In this document: in pieces, positions 16,808 to 26,178 of the stretch
Position numbering within the stretch: position 1 is the stretch's first letter
Layout: each line of letters begins with the position of its first letter
Assembly (NCBI GenBank): GCA_038138145.1
Contig: JAYQDD010000005.1
Span: 137,148 to 201,147 of the forward strand
DNA: 64,000 bases
Reading direction: 5' to 3'
DNA from: UBA3537 sp038138145
GTDB taxonomy: Bacteria; Bacteroidota; Bacteroidia; Flavobacteriales; Flavobacteriaceae
Notes under the pieces: model-generated
Databases searched by the model: none
What the model was told of the DNA's origin: nothing
The model's input: only the letters and a program-made list of their open reading frames with translations
Program-made: the position numbers and the translations under genes

Positions 16808-18317
16808 ATGCCTTAAAACGTTCAAAAAGCACATCATTATCAAAATTAAGTGAACGCATATAGGTGATGGTTTTTTGTATGTCTCTGTAGAGCGGTTTGT
16901 CAGATTCTGTAAATGCAACTTCTTTTCGGTAAGACGCTAAAAACTGCATTAAAAAAGGAGAGGTTTCTGATGTGCGCAAAGACAGTGCCTGTGCAGCATT
17001 CATCAATTCAATGGCTAAAATTCGTTCTACATTCTCGACAATCTCAAATGCCTGAGTAGCGGCATTTGCCCCCATACTCACGTGGTCTTCTTGCCCATTG
17101 GAAGATACAATAGAATCTACACTCGCTGGTGTGGCCAGTTGTTTGTTGGCACTAACAATACTTGCTGCAGTATATTGAGGAATCATATAGCCTGAATTCA
17201 GTCCTGGTGATTTTACCAAAAATGATGGCAATCCACGCTGACCAGAAATCAATTGATATGTTCGACGTTCAGAAATACTACCAAGTTCTGACATGGCAAT
17301 TTTGAGAAAATCCAAACTCAAAGCTAAGGGTTGGCCATGAAAATTCCCTCCTGAGATAATTTTATCGGCATCCACAAAAATATTTGGATTATCTGAAACC
17401 GAATTAATTTCCGTTAGCACAACAGAAGAAACATGAGCCAAGGCATCTTTTGTTGCCCCATGAACTTGAGGCATACAACGAAATGAATAGGGATCCTGAA
17501 CATGAATTTTATCTTGATTCATTAAAGGGCTATCTTTTAAAAAATTATTAATCCGTTGAGCCGTAAGGAGTTGTCCTTTGTGTGGTCGAACCCATTGAAC
17601 TAAGGGATCGAAGGGTTCCAATCGACCACCAAAAGCGTCCAACGATAATGCGCCAACAAGGTCAGAAAAATAAGAAAGTTTATAAGATTTCAATAAACAG
17701 TGTATGGCATAAGCCGACATAAATTGAGTGCCATTAAGCAATGCGAGTCCTTCTTTGGACTGAAGTTTAACAGGATTTAAATTAAGGGCTTTTAAAACCT
17801 CTTGAGTGGGTTTTACAACGCCATTGTGCCAAAGCTCACCTTCGCCAATAAGACACAGAGCAACGTGGGCCAAAGGCGCCAAATCCCCTGAAGCCCCCAG
17901 AGAACCTTGAGTATAAACCACAGGCAACAGATTCAAATTATAAAAATCAACAAGCCGCTGAACAGTCGAAAGATGTACTCCACTATGGCCATTGGCCAGT
18001 GATTTTATTTTAAACAAAAGCATGAGTTTCACAATGGGTTGTGGTACATAATTTCCTGTTCCACAGGCGTGAGAGCGCACCAAATTTTCTTGAAGTTGAG
18101 TCAATTGATCTGTACTGATTTGTACATCGCACAAAGAGCCAAATCCAGTATTAATCCCATAAATTGGTTCATCTGAACGCTGCATTTTTTGATCCAAATA
18201 CGTTCTGCACTTTACAATTTGTTCTTGCACCTTATCAGATAACTCAATAGAATACTGATTTGTAATCAAATCATTGAGGGTAGAAAAATCTAAAGGTTTG
18301 GAAGTTATTCGGTGCAT
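16806..18317 (-). CDS. hutH: Histidine ammonia-lyase
   Basis: 503 residues from the ATG at 18317. It deaminates L-histidine to urocanate, the first step of histidine degradation. The Ala142-Ser143-Gly144 triad (GASGDLAPL) forms the MIO cofactor. Ser82-His83 (LVRSHACG) is the pair typical of HAL, where TAL and PAL have His-Leu or Phe-Leu. GNFHGQPL and GQEDHVSMG are also present. The frame is open to 18452, but that extension would overlap the divergent gene at 18444 and adds 45 residues not usual in the family. No hutU, hutI or hutG is nearby, so it stands alone here. Confidence 0.93.
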   Translation of the reverse strand: MHRITSKPLDFSTLNDLITNQYSIELSDKVQEQIVKCRTYLDQKMQRSDEPIYGINTGFGSLCDVQISTDQLTQLQENLVRSHACGTGNYVPQPIVKLMLLFKIKSLANGHSGVHLSTVQRLVDFYNLNLLPVVYTQGSLGASGDLAPLAHVALCLIGEGELWHNGVVKPTQEVLKALNLNPVKLQSKEGLALLNGTQFMSAYAIHCLLKSYKLSYFSDLVGALSLDAFGGRLEPFDPLVQWVRPHKGQLLTAQRINNFLKDSPLMNQDKIHVQDPYSFRCMPQVHGATKDALAHVSSVVLTEINSVSDNPNIFVDADKIISGGNFHGQPLALSLDFLKIAMSELGSISERRTYQLISGQRGLPSFLVKSPGLNSGYMIPQYTAASIVSANKQLATPASVDSIVSSNGQEDHVSMGANAATQAFEIVENVERILAIELMNAAQALSLRTSETSPFLMQFLASYRKEVAFTESDKPLYRDIQKTITYMRSLNFDNDVLFERFKA

Positions 18318-18443
18318 CATTAGGCTTAAGGAATCTCTCAAAATTGCATTTTTAAACGAATATTTCCAAATATTTAATGCAATTAATTTATTATGTCTAA
18401 TTTTGAAAATCATGCCGCTTCCAGCGTTTAAGAAAAAAATCAA

Positions 18444-18899
18444 GTGCATCATTCTTCAAAAAAAAAGACGAATTCTTCTATTTTAAATGACCTTACTGGC
18501 CAATGGCGTCTTAAACGGTCTTACGACAACGGATCTAAAGTTAGTGGTACTGCTGATTTTATAAAAAAAAACACATCAGAATTTGAATACAGCGAAAAAG
18601 GTATAATGACTTTGTCGGATGGAAAAAAACTACAATCCAACCGAAAATACATCTACAAACCAAGCCCAGACGGGTTTGCGGTATATTTTTTTGAAACGCC
18701 TACAAAATTATTTCAAAACATTGTTTTGAACAATGAAAACGGAACATTACGCGCACAGGCCACACACTTTTGTGCTCAAGACGTTTATGCCTCCTCCTAC
18801 GCGTTCTACCCCGATGGGCATTTTGAAATTATCCATGTGGTTCGCGGACCAAAAAAAACCTATACGTCGAAGACTATTTTTAGAAAAATCACAGAATAA
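18444..18899 (+). CDS. DUF6314-like lipocalin-type protein
   Basis: 151-residue protein without signal peptide. The pattern LTGQWRLKRSY ... GTADF ... FEYSEKGIM ... YIYK ... VYFFETP ... HFCAQDVY ... F-x-I-x-HVVRGPKKTY fits the DUF6314 family, a small beta-barrel family of unknown function. I assign it from remembered motif order. The start overlaps the long form of the divergent hutH frame, supporting the shorter hutH. Other starts downstream are not excluded, since the first 14 residues are Ser/Lys-rich and look less conserved. Confidence 0.7.
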   Translation: MHHSSKKKTNSSILNDLTGQWRLKRSYDNGSKVSGTADFIKKNTSEFEYSEKGIMTLSDGKKLQSNRKYIYKPSPDGFAVYFFETPTKLFQNIVLNNENGTLRAQATHFCAQDVYASSYAFYPDGHFEIIHVVRGPKKTYTSKTIFRKITE

Positions 18900-18909
18900 A
18901 AAAAAACTT

Positions 18910-18917
18910 TATATTTG
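18910..18917 (+). promoter_or_regulatory. -7 box upstream of the TlpA-like gene
   Basis: TATATTTG matches TAnnTTTG, 35 bases before the ATG at 18953. No clear TTTG lies at the right distance upstream, so this is a half match only. Confidence 0.3.
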
Positions 18918-18952
18918 TTATAATATTTATTTTTAACCCTAAAACATAAATC

Positions 18953-19990
18953 ATGAAAAATACCTATGTACTTTCACTCTTTATAGGCGTCCTAATTTTT
19001 GGTTGTCAAAAACCAAAGGATTTTGCCGAACTTTCAGGAAAAATCACTCATCCAAACTCAGACAGTATTGTTGTCAGTAATAGAGATGGATACATAAAAG
19101 TCATTTCCGTCCAGAGCGATGGAACCTTTTCGGATACACTAAAGGTTGAAGAAGGCCGCTACAGTTTTTACGATGGCGGTGAATATGGAACAATTTTCTT
19201 AAAAAATGGAAACTCCACCTCTTTTACGTTAGATACCAAAGAATTTGATGAAACCCTCAAGTTTAAAGGCGATGACGCCGACAAAAGTAATTTTCTTATT
19301 GCATACGCTTTACTTCAAGAAAAATACCTAAACGCTGAACTTTTATATCAAAGTCCGGAAGAAGTTAAAAATACTTTCAATAAACTAAGAGCAGATTACG
19401 AATCTTTAAAATCTGATTATTCATCTATTGAAAGCGAATATTTTTTGAAAGACGATGAAAGATTTGATAAAATGAAAAAGAGTTATTTGGAATATTATGA
19501 AAGTCAAAATGCGCTTAAAAAAGAACTCGCTGGTAAACCGTCTCCAACTTTTAAAAATTATGAAAACTATAACGGAGGAACCTCATCCTTAAAAGATTTT
19601 AGAGGAAAATATGTGTACATCGATGTTTGGGCAACGTGGTGTGGTCCGTGTAAAGTTGAAATTCCTTATCTAAAAAAAATAGAACAAAAATTTCATGACA
19701 AAAATATTGAATTCATCAGTATTTCTGTAGACGATGCCCGCCGTAGTGGTACAATGGCAAAAGCATACAAGGATTGGCGCGCCATGGTGAAAGACAAAAA
19801 CCTAACGGGTACACAACTCATCACAGGCAATGGATGGGACGTAGATTTCATAAAAAAATATAAGATTGATAAGACGGGGATTCCAAGATTTATTCTCATT
19901 GACCCTAAAGGAAATATCATCGACCCAGATGCTCCGCGTCCATCAAGTACTAAGCTCAACAAGATTCTTGAGGATTTATTAGGCGCTTAA
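18953..19990 (+). CDS. TlpA-like thioredoxin lipoprotein with DUF4369-type N-terminus
   Basis: 345-residue lipoprotein (lipobox IFGC, Cys18). The N-terminal part (about 22-120) is a beta-rich DUF4369-like domain, followed by a helical linker and a C-terminal thioredoxin fold of the AhpC-TSA/TlpA type (about 195-345). The redox pair is Cys230-Gly-Pro-Cys233 (WATWCGPCK), and the cis-Pro loop is at TGIPRF. Such proteins act as thiol-disulfide reductases in the periplasm; the partner is not known. It is convergent with ytxJ, and the stop codons overlap by 4 bases. Confidence 0.9.
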   Translation: MKNTYVLSLFIGVLIFGCQKPKDFAELSGKITHPNSDSIVVSNRDGYIKVISVQSDGTFSDTLKVEEGRYSFYDGGEYGTIFLKNGNSTSFTLDTKEFDETLKFKGDDADKSNFLIAYALLQEKYLNAELLYQSPEEVKNTFNKLRADYESLKSDYSSIESEYFLKDDERFDKMKKSYLEYYESQNALKKELAGKPSPTFKNYENYNGGTSSLKDFRGKYVYIDVWATWCGPCKVEIPYLKKIEQKFHDKNIEFISISVDDARRSGTMAKAYKDWRAMVKDKNLTGTQLITGNGWDVDFIKKYKIDKTGIPRFILIDPKGNIIDPDAPRPSSTKLNKILEDLLGA

Positions 19991-20364
19991 TTCAGAAAAC
20001 TGGAAAGTTGAAGGGAATTGACTTGCTCATGTGAAGCATGAGCAACCACTTTTCCGTTTTTGATGACCAAAAGTTGAGGCGATTGGTGAGTAACTTCCAA
20101 TTGCTGTGCAATTGCGTTTGAAATAGCACGATAGCTCAGTAGGTCTAAATACCAAGCACCGAAATCTTGCTCGGAAAAACTGTATGAACCCATAAACTCA
20201 TTCAACACAAACCGACTAATACTACAACGCGTGGAGTGTTTAAAAATGAGTTGTGGAACTGTAAATGAAGTCGCCATCAGTGCCTCAAACTGCGCCATGG
20301 TTTCTAAGTTTGAACCAGGCCAATCCATTGTTTTATTCTTTAAAAATCCATCAAATAACCCCAT
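19987..20364 (-). CDS. ytxJ: YtxJ-like bacillithiol-associated thioredoxin-fold protein
   Basis: 125-residue cytosolic thioredoxin-fold protein. A single active-site cysteine is at Cys47 (KHSTRCSISR), the position of the first Cys of thioredoxin, with no resolving Cys; SPQLLVIKNGKVV is the strand after the cis-Pro. This matches the YtxJ family (monothiol bacilliredoxin-like), which occurs with bacillithiol biosynthesis. That the host makes bacillithiol is inference from family co-occurrence; no bshA, bshB or bshC is in the window. Confidence 0.82.
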   Translation of the reverse strand: MGLFDGFLKNKTMDWPGSNLETMAQFEALMATSFTVPQLIFKHSTRCSISRFVLNEFMGSYSFSEQDFGAWYLDLLSYRAISNAIAQQLEVTHQSPQLLVIKNGKVVAHASHEQVNSLQLSSFLN

Positions 20365-20485
20365 AATTATAGCTGTTTAGCATTAGAAACATGACTAAAT
20401 GTCTGTTTTTTAGTTAAAAATATGTCGATTTGTCTGAAGTTTTGCTATGGTAAGAAAATTGAGCAAAGCATCAAAAAAACCCATT

Positions 20486-23092
20486 ATGAACTTTGACAAT
20501 TATACAATAAAAACACAACAAGCGCTACAACAAGCGCAACAAATTGCACGACAATTTGGACACCAACATATTGAAAACGAACACCTCTTTAAAGGAATAC
20601 AGGAGGTGGATCAAAATGTGATTCCATTTTTACTTAAAAAACTGGACATCAATACGGCACTATTAAACCAAATTGTTGACAAAGAACTTGAACGCTTCTC
20701 AAAAGTGAGTGGCGCCGATCAAATGCTTTCCAAAACAACAGCTAAAACGCTGACAGAGGCAAATATAATTGCAAAAAACACTGGCGGAGACTTTGTCTCC
20801 ATTGAAGATTTATTTTTGGCCATCTTCAAGTCCGACAGTAAAATCGCACAAATTTTAAAAGATCAAGGCGCTACCGAAAAAGATATAAAAGCGAGTATTA
20901 CCGAACTTCGAAAAGGCGAAAGAGTAACCTCAAAAAGCCAGGAAGATAATTATAATGCTTTAGAAAAATATGCCAAAAATTTAAATCAATTGGCGCGAGA
21001 TAACCGTTTAGATCCAGTCATTGGGCGCGACGAAGAAATCAGACGCATCTTACAAATTCTGTCGAGAAGAACAAAAAACAACCCCATTTTGATTGGCGAA
21101 CCAGGGACTGGTAAAACAGCAATTGCCGAAGGCCTAGCGCACCGCATTGTCGCAGGAGATGTTCCCGAAAATTTAAAAGAAAAACAAGTATTTGCTTTGG
21201 ACATGGGGATGCTTATTGCTGGAGCAAAATATAAGGGTGAATTTGAAGAACGCCTAAAATCCGTCATAAAAGAAGTCACCCAAAGTGGTGGTGATATTGT
21301 TTTGTTTATCGATGAAATTCACACCCTTGTAGGTGCTGGTGGTGGCGAGAGCGCTATGGATGCTGCCAATATTTTAAAACCAGCTTTGGCACGTGGAGAA
21401 CTCAGAGCGGTTGGCGCAACAACATTGGATGAATATCAAAAGTATTTTGAGAAAGATAAAGCTCTTGAACGCCGATTTCAAAAAGTACTGGTCGATGAGC
21501 CCGATCAAGAAAGTGCTATCTCTATTTTACGTGGAATTAAAGAAAAATACGAGACACACCACAAAGTACGCATCAAAGATGAAGCCATCATCGGCGCAGT
21601 GAAGTTATCTTCACGCTACATCAGTAACCGATTTCTTCCTGACAAAGCTATTGATTTGATGGACGAAGCGGCCTCAAAATTACGAATGGAAATCAATTCG
21701 AAACCCGAAGAATTGGATGTTTTGGACCGTAAAGTGATGCAGTTAGAAATTGAAATTGAAGCCATCAAACGCGAAAAAGACAAAGACAAACTAAAAACCC
21801 TAAGCTCAGAATTGGCCAACCTCAAGGAAGAACGTAATACCCTTGAGGCGCAGTGGCAAAATGAAAAGCAGATGGTAGATACGGTTCAATCTGCAAAATC
21901 TGAGATTGAACAATTGAAAATTGAAGCGGAACGAGCCGAACGACAAGGTGATTATGGGAAAGTAGCTGAATTGCGTTATGGTAAAATCAAAGAAGCGCAA
22001 CAACACTTGGAAGACGCACAAAAAAAATTGTCGGCAAATCAAGATTCTGCACTCATTAAGGAGGAAGTGACCTACGAAGACATTGCAGAAGTCGTTGCAA
22101 AGTGGACAGGTATTCCGGTCACAAAAATGATGAGTACCAACCGAGAAAAATTATTAAATCTAGAACAAGAATTGCACAAAAGAGTGGTTGGACAAGAAGA
22201 AGCCGTTGCCGCAGTGAGTGACGCAGTTCGAAGAAGTCGAGCAGGACTTCAAAACCCAAAAAAACCGACAGGAACATTTTTGTTTTTGGGAACAACTGGT
22301 GTAGGAAAAACAGAGTTAGCCAAAACGTTGGCTGCCTATTTATTTGATGATGAAAATGCATTGACCAGAATTGACATGAGCGAGTACCAAGAACGACATT
22401 CGGTAAGTCGTCTTGTTGGTGCACCTCCGGGCTATGTAGGGTATGATGAAGGTGGTCAGCTTACAGAAGCTGTGCGCAGAAAACCCTACTCTGTAATTCT
22501 TTTGGATGAAATTGAAAAAGCGCACCCCGATACGTTCAATATTCTTCTTCAAGTGCTCGATGAAGGTCGATTGACAGACAATAAAGGGCGCTTAGCTGAT
22601 TTCAAAAACACCATCATCATCATGACGTCAAATATTGGTGGTGAACTTATTCAAGATAAATTTGAAGCTTCAGGAGGTGATGCATCAGCAATGGAAACCG
22701 CAAAAGTTGAGGTTTTAGGATTGTTAAAAAAAATGGTGCGTCCCGAATTTCTAAACCGAATAGACGACACTATTATTTTTAACCCATTGAGCGAAGAACA
22801 CATAAAATCCATTGTAAAACTGCAATTGAAAAACTTGTCACAAACTTTACAAGAACAAGACGTTATTTTTGATGCAAGCCCAGAAGCCATTAGCTATCTC
22901 GCACAAAGAGGATATCAGCCAGAGTATGGAGCGCGTCCTGTAAAACGTGTATTGCAAAAAGAACTGCTCAATACATTGAGTAAAAAACTTCTTTCTGGAG
23001 AAATTAATTCAAATAGCGTAATCTTGATGGATGCTTTCGACAATGCATTGGTCTTTAGAAATCAAAAAGAAAATATCCCTAAAGAATTGTAA
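20486..23092 (+). CDS. clpB: ATP-dependent chaperone ClpB
   Basis: 868 residues from the ATG at 20486 (MNFDNYTIK); an upstream in-frame ATG at 20447 would add 13 atypical residues. It is a hexameric AAA+ disaggregase working with DnaK. Domain order: Clp-N (about 1-145), AAA+ 1 (GEPGTGKTA, LFIDEIH), a long coiled-coil M-domain (about 395-520, Lys/Glu/Ala-rich), AAA+ 2 (GTTGVGKTE, LLDEIEKAH), and a ClpB C-terminal domain ending near GARPVKRVLQ. The long M-domain sets it apart from ClpC upstream. It has its own terminator at 23140-23180. Confidence 0.96.
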   Translation: MNFDNYTIKTQQALQQAQQIARQFGHQHIENEHLFKGIQEVDQNVIPFLLKKLDINTALLNQIVDKELERFSKVSGADQMLSKTTAKTLTEANIIAKNTGGDFVSIEDLFLAIFKSDSKIAQILKDQGATEKDIKASITELRKGERVTSKSQEDNYNALEKYAKNLNQLARDNRLDPVIGRDEEIRRILQILSRRTKNNPILIGEPGTGKTAIAEGLAHRIVAGDVPENLKEKQVFALDMGMLIAGAKYKGEFEERLKSVIKEVTQSGGDIVLFIDEIHTLVGAGGGESAMDAANILKPALARGELRAVGATTLDEYQKYFEKDKALERRFQKVLVDEPDQESAISILRGIKEKYETHHKVRIKDEAIIGAVKLSSRYISNRFLPDKAIDLMDEAASKLRMEINSKPEELDVLDRKVMQLEIEIEAIKREKDKDKLKTLSSELANLKEERNTLEAQWQNEKQMVDTVQSAKSEIEQLKIEAERAERQGDYGKVAELRYGKIKEAQQHLEDAQKKLSANQDSALIKEEVTYEDIAEVVAKWTGIPVTKMMSTNREKLLNLEQELHKRVVGQEEAVAAVSDAVRRSRAGLQNPKKPTGTFLFLGTTGVGKTELAKTLAAYLFDDENALTRIDMSEYQERHSVSRLVGAPPGYVGYDEGGQLTEAVRRKPYSVILLDEIEKAHPDTFNILLQVLDEGRLTDNKGRLADFKNTIIIMTSNIGGELIQDKFEASGGDASAMETAKVEVLGLLKKMVRPEFLNRIDDTIIFNPLSEEHIKSIVKLQLKNLSQTLQEQDVIFDASPEAISYLAQRGYQPEYGARPVKRVLQKELLNTLSKKLLSGEINSNSVILMDAFDNALVFRNQKENIPKEL

Positions 23093-23139
23093 CAAATTCA
23101 GATTCTTTTCGTCTAAATAGTATGTTGGTTAGTTGGAAA

Positions 23140-23180
23140 AGCGGTGCTTAGTGTAGCAATACACTGGTGCTGCTTTTTTT
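23140..23180 (+). terminator. Terminator of clpB
   Basis: Stem AGCGGTGCTTAGTGTA / TACACTGGTGCTGCT with loop GCAA, G-U pairs and one bulge, followed by a T-run (TTTTTTT). It lies 48 bases after the clpB stop. Confidence 0.85.
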
Positions 23181-23203
23181 AATCAAAAAAATTATTGAAC
23201 AGC

Positions 23204-23237
23204 ATTGAGATATCAATTGATTATTTGATTAGTTTTG
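23204..23237 (+). promoter_or_regulatory. Candidate smpB promoter, possibly leaderless
   Basis: TTG at 23205-23207 and TAGTTTTG at 23230-23237 are 22 bases apart. The -7 box ends only 7 bases before the smpB ATG (23245), so transcription would begin at or next to the start codon. Other promoters upstream are not excluded. Confidence 0.35.
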
Positions 23238-23244
23238 AACTGAA

Positions 23245-23706
23245 ATGAAAAAGTCTGTAAATATTCTTAACAAAAAAGCACGTTTTTCGTACGATCTTTT
23301 GGATACGTACACAGCAGGTATTGTGCTTACTGGAACAGAAATCAAATCGATTCGTGCCAGTAAAGCTTCTATTGCAGAGAGTTTTTGTGAATTTAATGAA
23401 CAAGGCGAACTTTTTGTGATCAATATGACTGTTCAAGAATACGATCATGGTAATCATTTCAATCACCGACCCAAAGCAGAGCGCAAACTTTTATTAAACA
23501 AAAAAGAGCTCAAAAAACTTGAAAAAGAAGTCAAAAACACAGGGCTTACCATCGTTCCTTTGAAACTCTTTATCAATGAAAAGGGCTTTGCAAAACTTCA
23601 AATTGCATTGGCTAAAGGGAAAAAATTATTTGACAAACGTGAAGCCATCAAAGACCGAGACAATAAAAGAAATTTGGACCGCGTCAAAAAGAATTTCAAG
23701 TCCTAA
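23245..23706 (+). CDS. smpB: SsrA-binding protein SmpB
   Basis: 153 residues, the normal length. SmpB binds tmRNA and brings it to stalled ribosomes in trans-translation. Family motifs: NKKARFSYDLLD, GIVLTGTEIKSIR, the EYDHGNHFNH-RPKAERKLLL segment and the basic tail RDNKRNLDRVKKN. No tmRNA gene is found nearby. It lies after the clpB terminator and 12 bases before the DUF5686 gene. Confidence 0.96.
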   Translation: MKKSVNILNKKARFSYDLLDTYTAGIVLTGTEIKSIRASKASIAESFCEFNEQGELFVINMTVQEYDHGNHFNHRPKAERKLLLNKKELKKLEKEVKNTGLTIVPLKLFINEKGFAKLQIALAKGKKLFDKREAIKDRDNKRNLDRVKKNFKS

Positions 23707-23718
23707 AAAGAAAATTTT

Positions 23719-26178
23719 ATGAAAAACCCTCTCCTCATTGTATTGCTATTATTTACTACGTATACACAAAGCCAAATTCGAGGCAGTGTTACAGACCAAA
23801 AAGGCGAAGCACTCCCCTATGTCAATATTTTTATTGAAAACACCTACAAAGGTACGACCTCTAATGAAGATGGTCAGTTTGAGCTAAATATCTCAAAACC
23901 TGGTAGTTATGCCATTGTTTTTCAGTTTTTGGGGTACAAAACCCAAACTAAAGTTGTTGACATTGAAACATTCCCCTTTCTATTAGATGTGGTTTTGGAA
24001 GAAGAAAACATTAACCTCAAGGAAGTGGTCATTAATGCGCAAGAAAATCCTGCCAATCGTATCATTAGAGCGGCCATTGCAAAACGTAAGTTCCACTTAG
24101 AAAAGTTAAATGCCTTTACAGCAGATTTTTATTCTAAAGGGGTAATACGAATTGTTGATGCACCAGAAAAATTTATGGGGCAAGAACTTGGAGATTTCGA
24201 TGGTGCTTTGGACTCTACGAGAACAGGAATTCTGTACCTCTCCGAAACCATGTCCAAAATAAAATACTTAAAACCAGAACTTTTTGAAACAGTCACAGCA
24301 TCCAAAATTAGTGGAGATTCTAATGGAATGAGTTTCAATTCGGCTATGGATGTGGACTTTAATTTGTACAATAACACGGTGAACATCAATAATGATATTA
24401 TCTCTCCTATTGCCGACTATGCTTTTAACTACTACAAATACAAATTGGAAGGCGAATTTTATGACGATGAAGGACATTTAATCCATAAAATAAACATCAT
24501 TCCAAAACGTGAAAACGATCGCGTTTTCTCGGGGAGTATTTTTATTATAGAGGACACTTGGGCATTGTATGGAATCGATATTAAAGTCAAAGGAAATCAA
24601 ATTCAAGTACCCCCAGCAGATACAATTAGGATTCGTCAAAACTTGACTTTTGACAAGGCCACAGAGCAGTGGTTAGTTCGTGCGCAAACTATTGATTTTG
24701 ACTACAGTTTTCTTGGATTTAAAGGCGATGGAAGTTTTGTAGCCAACTACACCAATTACGATTTAAATCCAGTAGTTGAAATTCAAAAAAATAAAAATGA
24801 AATTTTAGTTTTTGAAAAAAACGCCAACAAAAAAGACGATTCCTACTGGGGAGATACACGCCCTGTCCCCCTCACCCAAGAAGAATCTAAAGACTATGTG
24901 CGCCGCGATAGTATTGAAACCAAACGATCTTCTAAAGTTTATCTCGACTCTGTAGACCAAAAAAATAATCGGTTCAAAATTTTAGATGTATTAACAGGGT
25001 ATAGTTTTAATGATTCTCATAATAAAAAAAGGTTTAGCATCTCTGGTCCACTAGAAGGTATTCATTTCAATACGGTGCAAGGATACAACATCTCGGTCAA
25101 TGCTAATTTTACGAAACGCTATAATGAGTACAAAAATTATGTTTCTATTTTTGGCGGTTTGAATTATAGCGTAGAAACCAAACGTTTGCGTGGCACACTT
25201 GGGGGGCGCTATAAATTCAATGCCATAAACGATGCAACAGTGTGGGCAAATTTTGGTGTAAGAGCACAACAATTTAATCGATCAAACCCAATTTCAAACC
25301 TACACAATGACATCAGTACTTTGTTCTTTGAACGTAATTTTATGAAAATATACGACAGAGCATTTGCCGAAATTGGCTACCGAGCAGAAGTATTTAATGG
25401 TCTGCGCTTCTCGACGCGATTGGCTTACGAAAACCGAAAAGCATTGTTTAACACCACGGATTACACGCTCATACCTATTGACAATATCCGCTATAAGAGC
25501 AACAATCCTTTAGCACCTAACAACTTCGGTACTGCTCCATTTATAAACCATGATTTAATTAAATTTAATCTGGGAATAGACATCCGCTTTGGTGAGAAAT
25601 TTATGAGTTATCCGGATGTGAAATTTAACATCAGTAATGATGATTATCCGAAACTAAGTTTCTACTACCAAAAAGGGTTCAATGCTAGCGAATCAGCATA
25701 CAATTTTGATCATTTGACTGCGCGTCTTCGGCAAGACATAAATCTAAAAACGACTGGTATTTTGAAGTACAATTTTGTTGGCGGTACATTTTTTGGCAAC
25801 AAAAATCTCGCGTTTATGGACTACATACACTTTAATGGTAACCTAACCCATGTGAATACAAAAGGGAATTATTTATCTAGTTTCAAAAACTTGGACTACT
25901 ACGATTACAGCACTTCAAATGATTATTTTGAGTACCATGCAGAGCATGATTTCAAAGGCTACATTTTGGGTAAAATTCCTTTGATTAATAAACTTAACTA
26001 TAACCTCATTCTTGGTGTTCATGGCATTGCTACTAAAAGCCAAAGTCCCTACAAAGAATTCAATATTGGTTTGGGTAATTTAGGATGGAAAAAATACCGC
26101 TTTTTACGTCTAGACTATGTGCGTTCTTATGCCAATGGTGCTGTTGATGAAGCGCTTATGTTTGGACTTAATTTTTAG
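23719..26178 (+). CDS. DUF5686 / carboxypeptidase-like regulatory domain outer-membrane protein
   Basis: 819 residues. Signal peptide (about 1-18), a CarboxypepD_reg-like beta-sandwich (about 20-100; GSVTDQKGEALPYVNI, TTSNEDGQF), then DUF5686, with a C-terminal half of alternating aromatic strands typical of an outer-membrane beta-barrel that ends in a phenylalanine-rich strand (MFGLNF, terminal Phe). The plug-like TonB box region is missing, so it is not a standard TonB-dependent receptor. Function unknown. Its last 4 bases overlap the stop of convergent pcm. Confidence 0.85.
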   Translation: MKNPLLIVLLLFTTYTQSQIRGSVTDQKGEALPYVNIFIENTYKGTTSNEDGQFELNISKPGSYAIVFQFLGYKTQTKVVDIETFPFLLDVVLEEENINLKEVVINAQENPANRIIRAAIAKRKFHLEKLNAFTADFYSKGVIRIVDAPEKFMGQELGDFDGALDSTRTGILYLSETMSKIKYLKPELFETVTASKISGDSNGMSFNSAMDVDFNLYNNTVNINNDIISPIADYAFNYYKYKLEGEFYDDEGHLIHKINIIPKRENDRVFSGSIFIIEDTWALYGIDIKVKGNQIQVPPADTIRIRQNLTFDKATEQWLVRAQTIDFDYSFLGFKGDGSFVANYTNYDLNPVVEIQKNKNEILVFEKNANKKDDSYWGDTRPVPLTQEESKDYVRRDSIETKRSSKVYLDSVDQKNNRFKILDVLTGYSFNDSHNKKRFSISGPLEGIHFNTVQGYNISVNANFTKRYNEYKNYVSIFGGLNYSVETKRLRGTLGGRYKFNAINDATVWANFGVRAQQFNRSNPISNLHNDISTLFFERNFMKIYDRAFAEIGYRAEVFNGLRFSTRLAYENRKALFNTTDYTLIPIDNIRYKSNNPLAPNNFGTAPFINHDLIKFNLGIDIRFGEKFMSYPDVKFNISNDDYPKLSFYYQKGFNASESAYNFDHLTARLRQDINLKTTGILKYNFVGGTFFGNKNLAFMDYIHFNGNLTHVNTKGNYLSSFKNLDYYDYSTSNDYFEYHAEHDFKGYILGKIPLINKLNYNLILGVHGIATKSQSPYKEFNIGLGNLGWKKYRFLRLDYVRSYANGAVDEALMFGLNF

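Noticed and set aside
23093..23244. tmRNA or another small RNA next to smpB.
   Set aside because: The region is explained by the clpB terminator and a promoter; no tRNA-like ends or peptide tag are visible.
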